A DNA stretch of 64,000 nucleotides from Dendrocalamus latiflorus (GCA_017311315.1 CM029663.1:22925412-22989411); one strand, 5' to 3'. Positions 35,467 through 47,350 are shown, counted from the stretch's first letter. Notes: generated by a model from the letters alone, not told the origin. Made by a program: numbers and translations.

Positions 35467-36712
35467 ATGGCGGCATCATAACATGACAAATCAACATGTT
35501 TCGTTATGTAGAAGGGCTACATCAACACATACACCACAATAATGCTTTAGAGCCAGTCAAATCGACGTGTTTTATCACCAACAAGAATTGTATGAACCCA
35601 TACATCAAGATAGCACACTTGGCAAACAATCAAAGCTACATGTTTCATTAACTAGATGGACCACATGAGCCTCTACATCACAACATCGCATGGTGGCTGG
35701 TCAAATCTACATGTTTCAAAAACCAGATGTACTGCATGAGCACCTGTCATCATAGCGACATTACAACCAAACAAATCAGTATGTTTCATTTACTAGAAGG
35801 GCTGCATGAACCCCCCCCCCCACACACACATCACAATAGTGCATTGAAGCTAGTCAAATCGACGTGTTTCATCAACCTAAAGGACTGCATGAACCCATAA
35901 GTTACAATAACACACTTGACAACCGATCAAAGCTACATGTTTCATTAACCAGATGGATCGCATGAGCCTCTAAGTCGAAATTAATATTGCATCTAGCTGG
36001 TCAAATCCAAGTGTTTGAAAAACCAAATGGACTGCAAGAACCCTTATATAGCAGCATCACAACCTTAACAAATCAACATGTTTCATTAACCAAAAGGGCT
36101 GCATGAACCCTTATTTCATAGTAGCACATTGGAGCCAGTCAAATCGATGTGTTTCATCACCAGAAGAACTACATAAACCCATACATCACATTAGCACAAT
36201 TGGCAGCTGAGCAAAGCTACGTGTTTCATTAACCAAACTAATCGCATGAGCCTCTACACCACAATATCGCATGGTGGCTGGTCAAATCCAAGTGTTTCAT
36301 AAACCAGATGGACTACATGAGACCCTATGTCATAATAGTGCCATCACAACCAGACAAATCATCATGTTTCATTAACCAAAAGGGTTGCATGAACCCATAT
36401 GTCACAACAGCACACTTAGCAACCAATCAAAGCAACATGTTTCATTAATCATATGGACAACATGAGCCTCTAAGTCACAATTAATATCACATGACGGTTG
36501 GTCAAATTCAAGTGTTTAAAAATCTAGATGGATTACATAGCACTAATATCAAAATAGTGCACTGCATGAGCCCCTCCATCACAATAGCTCATGGCAAATG
36601 GTCAAATCCAAGTGTTTCATCAGCCAAAAGGACTGCATGAACCCCTATGTCATGATAGCACAATGTAGCCAGTTAAACCCAAGTGTTTCATTAACCACAA
36701 GGATTGCATGAA
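35467..36712. repeat. Tandem array, ~72-bp monomers in ~288-bp higher-order units
   Basis: Each monomer ends TGTTTCATTAACCAGATGGA then CTGCATGAACCC. Four monomer types recur in fixed order, distinguished by AATCAACATG, CAAATCGACGTG, CAAAGCTACATG and CAAATCCAAGTG before TTTCAT. Landmarks of the third type start at 35631, 35928, 36212 and 36428 (spacings 297, 284, 216). The last spacing reflects loss of one monomer. The array begins directly at the copia LTR and continues at 38272 beyond the second LTR. No protein is encoded. Confidence 0.88.
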
Positions 36713-38271
36713 TGTAGGATTAAGGATAACTGACTAGAGGGGGTGAATAAGAGGTTCTAAAAATTTTCCTTCTAAAACTAAATAACATAATTTAGCTAGA
36801 CAAGATTTCAAAGCAAAGTAAACCTATGCAATTCTAGTAATCTAAGGCACCACAAGTAATAGTCTTTACAAAATCTCTAGTGCAAGTAAATAGGATAATC
36901 ACAATGATCGTAATATACTAGAAATACAAGTGCGAAAAGAAGAGACAACGTAACCAATTGACACATGATGTTTTACCATGATATTCGGAAACTTGCCAGT
37001 TTTCCCTAATCCGCGTTGAGGAAAGCCCAACCAACTTGGACCAACTCCACGAATTAAGTCTTAGCTCCTCAATCTACTAGTGGTTGTCCTTCCTCTGCTC
37101 TAGAGATGGTGGACACCAAACAATTCACAAGTCGGCGCCAAGTCTCTTTACAATCTTCTTGAAGAAATCACCTCGCAATCTCCCGCCAAACCGTCTAAGT
37201 ATCGGTAAGCACTAAGAGAAATAAACCAAGGCTTCACTTGACAGCAATCAAGTGCCAAATGATCAATCTATATGAATGCACTTGATTTTGACTCAACTAC
37301 CTCAGATGAATGAAATGAAAGCAATTGAGGTGTGGAGTGAATACTCTATGCTTAAGGATGTTGCAATGTAGTGCCTAACTCTGTCCTTGAGCAGGTGGAA
37401 GAGTATTTATACCCCCACCAACCAAAACTAGCCATTATAGGACAATCCCTGAAAAAATCAGGGTGAGCGGAAGTACCGCCATTCATCGGCCGGTACTACC
37501 GCACCTGTTCTGACACAACAGTAACGGCTATTTCAGAGCTTCTGAACTATCCGTTGAAAGTCGGTGTGGTACTACCGCCGTTATAATCACGGTAGTTTCG
37601 ATATTCGGAAATTCTAAATTTCAGCACAGTACTTACGTCTGCTTCGAAGCCAAAAGTTGGCACTCTCTGGAAAAAAATATATCGCCTAGATTTTCGGAGC
37701 TTCCATGATCCGGAAGTACCATTCAAGGGTTGTGGTACTACTGCTCTGCAGTAGTTCCGCTGTTGAAACTCCGGTACTTTCGTTTTCCAGAGGGACAAAG
37801 TGATTCCAAGGGTGCTCTCTGGAAAAAAACGTACCGCTCGTTTTGTCGGAACTTCCAAAAAGTAGAAGTACCTTTGTTTACACTCCGGTACTTCCAATAT
37901 CCAGACATAGCACATATTGGCTATCAATTTTAGTTTTAAGTGAATGTATGATCCTAAATTTGTACAAATGATACAATAATATGCTATCAAGTTACTACCC
38001 ATGATCTATCTTAATAGTACAGTATTTATCCTATAATCCGGTCTTCCGCCCTTTCTCTTAGGACGGGTAAAAATAAAAGGGATTCTAGTCCACTTATACA
38101 TTTGTCTTGTGCCACATTGATCTTTATGTTGATCCTTAGCATGCATCTCACAATCATTATAAGCATTAAATCTTTTAAACACACAGTAGACATGTTAGTC
38201 TCATATTTATATAATGTTATTAATTACCAAAATTATTTTTAGATGCCTAGATACTTTTAATGGATCTTACA
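36713..38271 (-). mobile_element. Solo copia LTR, inverted, inserted in the tandem array
   Basis: On the plus strand it runs TGTAGGATTAAGGATAAC...ATGGATCTTACA, about 1.56 kb. It is the same family as 33911-35466 but in opposite orientation. Array monomers continue on both sides. The flanking 5-mers (ATGAA/TCACA) do not match. The interior has many CGGTACTACCG-type motifs (37490-37760). Confidence 0.72.
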
Positions 38272-38390
38272 TCACAATAGCAAACAACGGGTGCCTACTC
38301 AAATCCATTGTGTTTCATGAACCAGGATGGACTGCATGAATCGCTACGTCACAACAGGCCATGGCAACCGATCTAAGTCATGCATACATC
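38272..38390. repeat. Tandem array, right remainder
   Basis: About 1.5 further monomers (TGTTTCATGAACCAGGATGG, ACTGCATGAATCGCTACGTC) continue the array after the solo LTR. Confidence 0.8.
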
Positions 38391-38412
38391 CTCTTCTGAT
38401 GAAGTGATGTAG

Positions 38413-38812
38413 TAGCGACTAAATTGAGAGGGGGCATCAACTAGGGCCTGTTTAATATGGCTACGGTTTATGGTTTTTAGCTGAATTTTTTGAATTTTAG
38501 ATATTTGCGACAGAGATTACGGAGAGAGATACTCGCTTGCAATTTTGGTTGATACAAATGTTGAGCTTTTAACGTGAACTACAATTAGCTTGTAGACCCT
38601 GTCTTGAGAAAATATTCCGTTTGAAAATTAGATATTGTAACAAAAACTAAAAGCCGCTTTTAGAAGCCGTTAAAGAATAGACCGCTAGTGAAGTATACAA
38701 TTTCTAACTAGTTGAAGGCGCGGTCTGAAAGTATGCAACACTCGCAGGAGTATTCCGATATTAACCACATTGCTTTATTCCGATATTAACCACGTTGCTT
38801 TAAGGTGATAAT
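38413..38812. repeat. 400-bp tandem duplication, copy 1
   Basis: It is identical to 38813-39212 except T38467 versus C38867 by my reading. It contains a MITE copy (38444-38683) and a short internal repeat (ATTCCGATATTAACCAC twice). Confidence 0.93.
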
Positions 38813-39212
38813 TAGCGACTAAATTGAGAGGGGGCATCAACTAGGGCCTGTTTAATATGGCTACGGCTTATGGTTTTTAGCTGAATTTTTTGAATTTTAG
38901 ATATTTGCGACAGAGATTACGGAGAGAGATACTCGCTTGCAATTTTGGTTGATACAAATGTTGAGCTTTTAACGTGAACTACAATTAGCTTGTAGACCCT
39001 GTCTTGAGAAAATATTCCGTTTGAAAATTAGATATTGTAACAAAAACTAAAAGCCGCTTTTAGAAGCCGTTAAAGAATAGACCGCTAGTGAAGTATACAA
39101 TTTCTAACTAGTTGAAGGCGCGGTCTGAAAGTATGCAACACTCGCAGGAGTATTCCGATATTAACCACATTGCTTTATTCCGATATTAACCACGTTGCTT
39201 TAAGGTGATAAT
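38813..39212. repeat. 400-bp tandem duplication, copy 2
   Basis: Second unit, with an offset of exactly 400 bases. The flanking bases AATT are shared at both unit ends. It carries the second MITE copy (38844-39083). Confidence 0.93.
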
Positions 39213-39466
39213 TCAGTGCCCCAAAGATATAGAGCCCTAATCTTAAAATGGTGCCCTAACCAGGGGGCTAAGATGGTAAAATCAAGACCCGATTAATTCC
39301 AAAGTGGGATTTTGCCGATCAGATTTGCATTCCCATCAGGAGCCAGCGAAGCTGAGCAAAGCCCCTAGACGTTTGACTTCCCCCTCACCACACGCAGTTA
39401 TCAACTATCCCCAGCGTTAATTTCCTCCTCCCCCATTCTTATTACATAATAAGAACCCTCCTTTTA

Positions 39467-39565
39467 GGCCCTGTTTGGAATGCGGGAATTTTTTCCGATT
39501 TCTGCGAGAATTGAACTGTTTCCTGCAAAATTCCTGTGAAATTTCTCTGTTCCAAACATGCCCCC
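39467..39565. mobile_element. Tourist/Harbinger-type MITE, TSD TTA
   Basis: The left end is GGCCCTGTTTGGAA and the right end (reverse complement) GGGGGCATGTTTGGAA, flanked by TTA at 39464-39466 and 39566-39568. It is 99 bp long. It lies upstream of the first exon of the kinase gene, in the promoter or 5' UTR region. Confidence 0.8.
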
Positions 39566-39569
39566 TTAA

Positions 39570-40468
39570 TGGGTTCGTCTTTTCCTCACCCCACCTCACC
39601 AAACACTGCAACCTCCCCCCCTCTCCTCCCTTTGCTTCCCCTTTACTCTCTCTCTCTCTCTCTCTCTCTTCATGTGCGCATGTGTGTGCTGTGTTCGTCT
39701 TTCTGGCTTCCTCTCTTCTGCAAAGAAGCAAAGGCCACTTGCCCTTCTCCCATCTCCGCATTCTGGTGCCACTCCACACAAGTAAGAACAGCGCCCAGCA
39801 AGCACCCGACTTTTCCAGTTCTGAGGGGGCGGCGGAGTTCTTGATGGAATTCTTGGGCAATGGGTCTGAATTGGAGGTCCTGGGAAGGTAATTTCTTCTC
39901 CCGTTGATATTTCTTGGAGCCATCGGCCTCTGTCTTCAAGGTGTTGACTTGTCCTGTTCCTCTGAACTGTGTCTTGTGATTTATGGTTTGCTGTGATGTC
40001 GGCAGAGCTGAAGTTCCTTGCACGTTGTCTGGATTCATTCAAACGCCCTGTATGTTGCATTTGATATATTTTTTAAAAAAAATTGTTTAAGCGTGGTAGT
40101 TGAATAAACAGTTCAGAGTTCATCACGAGTTCTCGGTGGTCTCACCTTGCAATGACCATGTTGCTGTTTGATTAGTTTGCTTGTTAGAAACCTTCTATTT
40201 AGTAATATGTAAATGATAATTTCTCCCACACATGGAAGAATCGGGCCATCATGTGCGTACCTTTTCTTATAGAGACAAATTTACCCTTTACTTTTTACAG
40301 TTTTGTTCACGTGCTACTTTAGGATCCAGGGTTGGCTAATGTACCTTTTCTCTCTTATACAGATAAAGCAATTAGGATAAGTTTGTAAATTCCTTTGGCA
40401 AATCGTCACAAGATTCTGAATTACGCAAACATCTCAAACAGTTTTTCATCAGACCAACTGAAGAGAAT
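39570..40468 (+). other. 5' UTR of the kinase gene with a leader intron
   Basis: The leader exon probably ends at 39887 (GGGAAG|GTAATTTC) and resumes at 40363 after TCTTATACAG, giving an intron of about 475 bp before the ATG at 40469. The transcription start is not determinable. Frames here on both strands (e.g. 39417-39923) are chance frames in GC/CT-rich leader. Confidence 0.55.
39645..39669. repeat. (CT)n microsatellite in kinase 5' UTR region
   Basis: CT-rich 5' leaders are common in grass genes, and this one precedes the first splice donor. Confidence 0.85.
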
Positions 40469-42821
40469 ATGTCGTCACCCAGCAATTCCATCAGTGCAGC
40501 CTTGTCACGGACAACACCCGTGTTTCGTTTGAGAGTATGGGTCTTGATTGCCATTGGCATTGGGATACTAATGGCAATTTTGTTCATCATAGCATTGTGG
40601 CTTTCGATCCGAAGGAAAAGTAAGACTACGAAAGGATTTGACACTGCATCGCAAGCAGAGATCCCTATTGTGTCGAAGGAAATCAACGTTGACAGAGTTG
40701 ATGCACAAAGTCTACATGACAGCGGAGCGCCATTCATGCCAGTGCATGATAAATATACACAGATGAAGGGTGTAGCACATTTGGCAGCGAGTAGATCTGT
40801 CGATGTAGATGCATTCAGCCAATGCAGCTCATTGTACAACATAGAGAAAGCTGGAAGTTCATATTCTGAAGATTACAGCAGCTCAGGACCAAAAAGGAAA
40901 GGCAGTTCACCATATGGATATGCGTCAGCTTCACCGCTGGTTGGCCTGCCTGAGTTATCACATTTGGGCTGGGGCCACTGGTTCACCTTGAGGGACCTGG
41001 AGTACGCAACAAACCGGTTTGCGAAGAGTAATGTCCTTGGAGAGGGTGGCTATGGAGTTGTCTACAAGGGTCGACTGGTGAATGGGACCGAGGTGGCTGT
41101 GAAGAAGATCCTTAACAATGTGTAAGTGTATGTTGTCTTGGTGAATTTACTGTGATGTTAACTAGAGCTAAGATATGTTAACTGGATTTGCAGGGGGCAG
41201 GCAGAGAAAGAATTTAGAGTCGAAGTTGAAGCCATTGGTCATGTTCGGCATAAGAATCTGGTGCGGCTTCTGGGGTACTGTGTGGAAGGGATACATAGGT
41301 GACCATTTATTCCTTCTAGTTTGCTTTCCATCTTGAAATATTATAGAGGTACTAGAACTAGTTTGTATGCATCCACCTTGTGCAAGTTAATCATGATATC
41401 TCTACTATACTTGTATTCTGAAGATTCACAATGGAAAATGAATAGTCAATACCATGGGAAGGAAATTGTGTTTTTGCCCCTTTTGCATAATGCTAGTTTG
41501 TGTTCTCCCTGTTGCCTTGTTTCATGTTGATTAATTCTGGCCAAATAACGACTTCAAGCTATAATAAGCATATAGTTCTTCACATAAGCTTTCATTGTAT
41601 ATGGACTTGTTCTGAATATTTACCTGCAGGATGCTTGTCTATGAGTATGTCAACAATGGCAACCTAGAACAATGGCTTCATGGGGCCATGAGTCAACATG
41701 GCATCCTTAGTTGGGAAAACCGCATAAAGGTTCTCCTTGGGACTGCAAAAGCGTAAGTTTGGAGTTTGGACCTCTTTCACGATTATTTCCTGACACCATG
41801 CTTTAACAAACAACAGTGGTTAAAGTTCACCCGAGACCGTTGACTATTACATGCTAATGTAGACGATTTCATGACTTTTCAGGCTTGCATACCTTCATGA
41901 AGCCATAGACCCAAAAGTCGTACACCGAGATATTAAGTCAAGCAATATCTTAATTGACGATGAATTCAACAGCAAGGTCTCTGATTTTGGGTTGGCTAAA
42001 CTTCTTAATTCCGATGCAAGCCATATCAATACAAGAGTGATGGGAACATATGGGTATAGCTCCCTTTCCACCTGCCCCACTCTTAATTTTTCTTTTGTTC
42101 ATTTGGAAAGAATTCTCTTAATTTTCTTCTTAACCTGATGTTAGGTATGTTGCACCCGAATATGCAAATAGTGGAATGCTAAATGAAAAGAGTGATATTT
42201 ACAGTTTTGGAGTTGTGTTGTTGGAATCTGTGACAGCTAGGGATCCAGTTGATTACAGTAAGCCTGCAGATGAGGTAAAACTTTTCCCATTTCAGGCAAT
42301 TGGTGTAGCCACGCTCCCTGTTAGTCTTTACATCTCTTTTGTTGTTTCAGGTGAATCTTGTAGAGTGGCTTAAATTGATGGTTACCAATAAGAGGGCAGA
42401 GGAGGTAGTGGATCCAAATCTCGAGATAAAACCACCTAAACGTGCCCTTAAGCGGGCAATCTTGGTTGGCCTGAAGTGTGTTGATCCAGATGCTGAAAAG
42501 AGGCCAAAGATGAGTCATGTCGTTCAAATGCTTGAATTAGTTCAGAATGCATATCAACAAGTACTTTTTCTATCCTTGCTCTCTGTTATTCTACCATCTA
42601 GTTGACACAAATTAGCATCTTGGAGCTTTTATTTTGACAACATAAGTGTAACTATGTTTTCTTTTTGTTAATGAAAGGATCAGAAAAGGCACAACCAGAT
42701 GGGAAGCATTGATATCGAGTCGCAGCAGTTATTAGAGGAGATTTCGAACAGTGCTGATGCCTCCAAGTCTGAAGAAGCACAGGAAATAGGACACCTGAAG
42801 TCATCTGATAATAACAGTTGA
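40469..42821 (+). CDS. Receptor-like protein kinase (RLCK-V / At5g18500-like)
   Basis: Coding exons are 40469-41121, 41194-41298, 41630-41752, 41883-42053, 42145-42274, 42351-42560 and 42678-42821, all with GT-AG introns. The total is 1536 nt, or 511 aa. The product is a membrane-anchored Ser/Thr kinase: a short N-terminus, one transmembrane helix at about residues 22-47, a Ser-rich juxtamembrane region, then a kinase domain from about 185 to 470. Motifs seen are GEGGYGVVYKG (191-201), VAVKK with Lys212, HRDIKSSNIL, DFGLAK and YVAPEYANSG, so it is an active RD-type kinase. There is no extracellular receptor domain, as in the At5g18500/At3g59110 group (RLCK-V). Its substrate is unknown. The start is the first ATG of the main exon after the leader intron. 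This is the only intact host gene in the window, and its GC and codon use are ordinary for a plant gene. Confidence 0.93.
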
Positions 42822-44142
42822 TTTCATCAATATTCAATACTTCAATGGAGTGAGTGAAACAGATTTACAATTTGCAAATACTGGAGGGTGGAAGCCATGG
42901 TGGCAAAATCAGTTAGGAGCAAGCTGCTCAATTCCCTTTTTTTCTTCTACTTTTCGAGAAGTGCTTCTATAATCCCCTAAAAGAATTGCCTTACTCTTTG
43001 TTTTCTGTAGATGAGTCCTTCAACTCATTTACTTTAGGATAGGTGTAGTTTTCTTTTAGGGGACCATAGAAGCACTTTCTTCATCTTCATTTATCATTTG
43101 AGCTGCCAGGAGGAACTGATTTCAAAGGCATGACTATAGTTACCAGATCTTGTTACCCTTGTATAGAAGACATATGGATCCTTAATTTTACCATAAAGGC
43201 ATAAATTTGTTGGAGTACCATGTGAGAAGCTTTATTTCCCCCTAATTTACTTGGATCAAAATTGTTTACACAATTGCACACGCAGGGTGATCTTCCATTG
43301 AAGAGCCTAGGAACACTTGAGTACACTACTTTTTGTGGGAGATTAGTTGATGCCAGTGACTATTGGAACTAATCATTTGCATGTTTCCGTTGTGAAAGTT
43401 CCCCTTGATTGCTAAAATACAAAGGCAGCTGTTTGGTCCTTGCACTCAGTGATAGTTTTTGGTTTCTATACATGATTACAGGATTCCAATCATTGGTGCC
43501 TGCTTGTTTTGCAAGTTTTGCCACCTTCCTCCTGCTTTTGTAAGGGACCGAGTTAATCATTGGTGCCTTTGTTGCTTCGCTTATTTAACTAACGGCCCTT
43601 CAATTTCATAAATTTATGCACTATTCAGTAAAGCTTCTACTTTAGGTGCACAAAACATTCAATTGCTAATGGCTGCTTTAGGGTAGGAACAGAACCTTGT
43701 GACAAATTTCTACTCAAATTTTTGACCCACAAGATCGTGCGACATGCCGCTGTGCGTGCAGTATTGGAATGGGCGCAGTGCTGCAGGCCATGCGAATGCG
43801 AAGTATGCAATGCCCAACCAGCCAACCACCTAGTGTTGCAGAATGTTGAGCCTGATCCCCGCACGCGCAAGGCATCCTCACCATCTGGATCTGGGCATGC
43901 GAGGCCGTTCTCACGGGAGACACCCAGACCGAGCTGTACCGCGGCGGGTGGTCGGGCCGCACGGCAGCTCCTGCCCTCCCAGTCCCAGTGCGGGCAAACG
44001 GCCGGGTACTCCGTAGACAAATTTTCATTCCAGGACATGTGAGAAATAAATTGCCAAAGGTGAGACCGTGAGAGTCCTGCTCAACTTGGCTTATAAACCG
44101 TAATTTTTAGTTTTTTCACTGTAATAGCTGAAAATACATTAT
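42822..44142. other. 3' UTR and intergenic DNA, no second gene
   Basis: The kinase 3' UTR probably covers the first few hundred bases. The inverted pair AGTGCTTCTATAATCCCCTA (about 42960) and GGGGACCATAGAAGCACTTTC (about 43060) can form a hairpin. GC-rich frames on both strands at 43640-44042 resemble no protein I know. Confidence 0.5.
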
Positions 44143-44385
44143 GGCTCTGTTCTTTTCAGCTTCTAAAAGTTGATTTTCGGCTTTTCTACAGTAACTAGCT
44201 TTTAAACGGAGTATTTTTTCAAGATAGAGTCTACTAGTTAATTATAGTACATACTTTACTGACTTCATTTATATCGGCAAAAACTGCACGTGAGTTTTTA
44301 TTACTCTGTAATCTCTTATACAAACAGCCCAAAAGTCATAAGCCGCAGCCAAAAGCTACAAGCTGCAGCCAAAAAGAACAGACCC
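44143..44385. mobile_element. MITE, GGCCCTGTTC family
   Basis: The left end is GGCTCTGTTCTTTTCAGCTT and the right end (reverse complement) GGGTCTGTTCTTTTTGGCTG. It shares CTACAGTAACTAGCTTTTAA and GGAGTATTTTTTCAAGATAG with the copies at 26120 and 47469. Confidence 0.78.
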
Positions 44386-44987
44386 AATAACGGCGATTAG
44401 TTTTTTCTAAGTGATTAGATTTTAAAAAATAAAAAAATTATATCACCATAGACAATGCAAATAAATTATAGGAAAACAACAAAAAAAAGTCCCAAAAACT
44501 AAAACACTAAAATACTAAAAAAAGACAAAGTTAAAAAACCACCAGACAGAAACCGAATCTGTTGGGAGCGGTGCTAGATGCGGGCACACAGCCATGCTCA
44601 GACAGTTCTTGGTAGCCGTAGAAGTGAAATTTAACAAACTAGCTGCTCATGAATACAAGTTTCTGCTCTAAGCAGCATAATTTCTGGTTCAGTGATTCCT
44701 ATCCATAGTTTCCGGTCTTTTGACTCGTTCCTTCCTGGCCTCGGCGGCTGCTACCGTACGTCAGCGCCTTGTCTCGGGGAAGCAATTTGGGCGGCGTCGT
44801 TGGTTGGTACAGTAGTAGCGAGCCAGAAAGCCGGGTAGACTACTGTACTGGTGAACAGTGACTTGGCGAACCTGCCGTGCAACGGGCATACCCGACGGGA
44901 CAATGTCCTGAACAAGCAACATATTTCAGCGCCAAACTACCTGCATCGTTCCGTCTCCCAGGCTAGAAGACCGAGCACACCGCTCAA
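44386..44987. other. No recognised gene
   Basis: An A-rich segment followed by unremarkable sequence. Nothing is supported. Confidence 0.5.
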
Positions 44988-44995
44988 CTGTGCTC

Positions 44996-45898
44996 TATGA
45001 TGCACCGACACGGATACGTCGACACGACACGACACTGACACGGGAATTCACCGTTTTCCCAAAAATACCGATACGGCGACACGTCTATATATATTTAAAT
45101 AATAAATAAATTATATATATATATATAAAAATGTATTATTTTCTATGTTTCCACATGCTTATTAAACTGAAATAATGTAAATTGTAAACTTGTAATTTGT
45201 AAAGTGTATACTCGGAATATGTACCTCATGAATTGTTTTGTTAATCCTGACGATAATTGTTGATGTGAATACCATTTCCAGAAATAAGAATTCCATTAAC
45301 CTAGCAGCGGGGACGCCGGCGAGGCAGCAGCGGGGACGCCAGGGAGATGTAGTTGGCGGCGAGATGCGGGAGTCGGTGGGCGGTAGTGAGATGCGGGAGT
45401 CGGCGGGCAGAGGAGATGCGAGTGAGGAGATGGAGGCGGTGGTGAGATGCGGGAGCCGGCGGGCGGCGGCGAGGTGCGGGAGCCGGCAGGCAGAAAAGAT
45501 GCGAGTGAGGAGATGGAGGCGGCGGTGAGATGCGGGAGCCAACGGGCGGTGGCGAGGTGCGGGAGCCGACGGGCGACGGCGAGGTGTAGGAGCCGACGGG
45601 CGGCGGCGCGAGCGGGCGATGCGGAGAAGCACGAGTGGGTGATGGGAATGAGGCTCTAGGGAGGAATCGGCGCGGCAGCCGTAGGGTTAGGGCAGGCATG
45701 GTATAGGCCGGTCGTGTCCTGGGAGGGCTGGCTGTGTCCAGGCCGTGTCCGACTCACATAATTACTGTGTCCGACACGTGTCTAGAATTTTCATTTTTAA
45801 AATTAATTCCGAAATCGGCAGATACGTCGCCGACACATATCCGAGACGTGCGTCGGACACGGATACGACGGTTTTGACATGTGTCCGTGCTACAAAGA
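44996..45898. mobile_element. hAT-type non-autonomous element, TSD CTGTGCTC
   Basis: The exact 8-bp duplication CTGTGCTC lies at 44988-44995 and 45899-45906. The ends TATGATGCACCGACACGG and (reverse complement) TCTTTGTAGCACGGACAC form imperfect inverted termini followed by GACACG-rich subterminal repeats. There is no transposase. A GC-rich minisatellite occupies 45300-45620. Confidence 0.85.
45300..45620. repeat. GC-rich minisatellite in hAT element
   Basis: Units GATGCGGGAGCCGGCGGGCG and GGTGCGGGAGCCGACGGGCG, with GATGCGAGTGAGGAGATGGA spacers, repeat with variation. Long frames on both strands here are chance frames in GC-rich repeats. Confidence 0.75.
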
Positions 45899-45906
45899 CT
45901 GTGCTC

Positions 45907-46504
45907 TCATGCTTGAAACTTCGACCTAAATGAAGTCCATCTCTTAAAAAAAATAGAGAGATAAAAGCGTTAAAAGACTTTAAGCGCATCCACGTCTTAC
46001 AGTCCCAAAAAATCACAGATTTTGGCAACCAAAAGACTACACGTGCAACTAGCTAGTCACTTGAAAAACCTTTCTGAATCCTGACGCAGAACAGATCACA
46101 CCTTTCCCGTCAAAAAACAGATCACACCTGGGACATTCGCCATGCTTTGCTGTGACTCAAAATCGAGTAGTTGTGCGGTGCAGGCACGAGACAATAGAAT
46201 CTCAGCAAAATGCTCGAATTCCAGATTTATTATTGTGCTTTTACAACGAAGGCCACTATTTGTACACAGGCCACAAGCTATTTACAGATTCGTGTTGGGT
46301 GTGTATTCAATGGAAGGCAAGGCAATCTTGATTGTGATGCAAGTGTTCTCTGCTCTGCAGCACTGATACCAATTCAAGTACATGCTCATTCTGCGCAGGC
46401 TTGTATTGACGATTCAATGTAGAGCTTATGGTCTCAGCGCTCCATCGAGAGATCATTGTACAATCTCCCCAAGCATCGGCTATGTTCCATCTTTCTAATG
46501 TGTT
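45907..46504. other. No recognised gene
   Basis: Short frames (46142-46422) show no family resemblance. Confidence 0.5.
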
Positions 46505-46512
46505 GGTTAATC

Positions 46513-47350
46513 CATGGGCGGATCCAATGGTATTCCTGGGTATTCCCGGGAATACCCAACTTTTTTGGTGTAATCTGTAGTATATATGTATGTATACTTA
46601 TATATATAAATGTATAATGATGTATTCTGTGATATTTTCGCTATTCTAGCCTACTAGCACCAATTTAAGAAGCCTATAAACACAGAATTGCTTATTTGCA
46701 TGGCTTCATTCAGTCCTATTGATTCATTTGCTGCTTTTGACAAAGACAAATTGGTTAAGTTTGCTGGATTTTATCCTAAGGATTTCTCAATCTTCCTCCT
46801 CAACTCAATTTGTACATTACTGATATGCGCACTGATGAAAGGTTTAGAAATGTGAGAAGTCTTGCTGAGCTTTCCATTAAGCTTGTTGAAACAAAGAAGC
46901 ATATTAGACATGAAGTTGTTTACAGGCTTCTCAAATTGGTGCTAGTGCTTTCAGTAGCAACTGCAAGTGTTGAAAGAGTCTTTTCTATCATGAATTATGT
47001 GAAGAACAAATTGAGAAATAAGATTGGGGATTAATACTTGAATGATTGTTTGGTTACATTTATTGAGCGGGAGTTCTTTCTACAAGTTAAGGACAAAGAC
47101 ATCATCAACCGCTTCCAAGCCATGAAGAATCGCAAGGTTAAAGCAACATTATAGTATTTTGTAAGTTCTCTTTATTACTTATTAATTTGTTTCATGCATA
47201 TTTTAGAGCGGAACAATTTGTTATTTGACTATTTTTGTGACTTTAATTATCGATAACGTACTACTCTGAACTATATTTTAAATCTATGAATTGGATTTTT
47301 TTTATGTGGGAATGGGAATACCCAAAGTTAAAATCTTGGCTCCGCCACTG
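46513..47350 (+). mobile_element. Deleted hAT transposon, TSD GGTTAATC
   Basis: The exact 8-bp duplication GGTTAATC lies at 46505-46512 and 47351-47358. The left end is CATGGGCGGATCCAA and the right end (reverse complement) CAGTGGCGGAGCCAA; these match at 12 of 15 positions. It is 838 bp long and contains only the C-terminal part of a transposase, so it is an internally deleted, non-autonomous copy. Confidence 0.93.
46700..47154 (+). pseudogene. hAT transposase C-terminal dimerisation domain (TTF/ZMYM-type)
   Basis: The frame 46810-47034 has LVLVLSVATASVERVFSIMN followed by YVKNKLRNKIGD, the hAT C-terminal dimerisation signature. After a TAA it continues with YLNDCLVTFIE.. and REFFLQVKDKDIINRFQAMK up to about 47150. 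The catalytic domain and zinc finger are missing. This is the domain of ZMYM1-like hAT transposases, and it is inactive. Confidence 0.88.

Noticed and set aside
33911..38271. A complete copia element bounded by the two LTRs
   Set aside because: The LTRs are inverted and the space between holds a tandem array, not coding sequence.
39417..40060. Several frames of 100-168 codons on both strands upstream of the kinase
   Set aside because: They overlap the CT-rich leader, a MITE and a splice donor, and have no recognisable domain.
45162..45699. Pro/Ser/Arg-rich 130-156-codon frames
   Set aside because: They lie inside a GC-rich minisatellite within a hAT element and occur on both strands.
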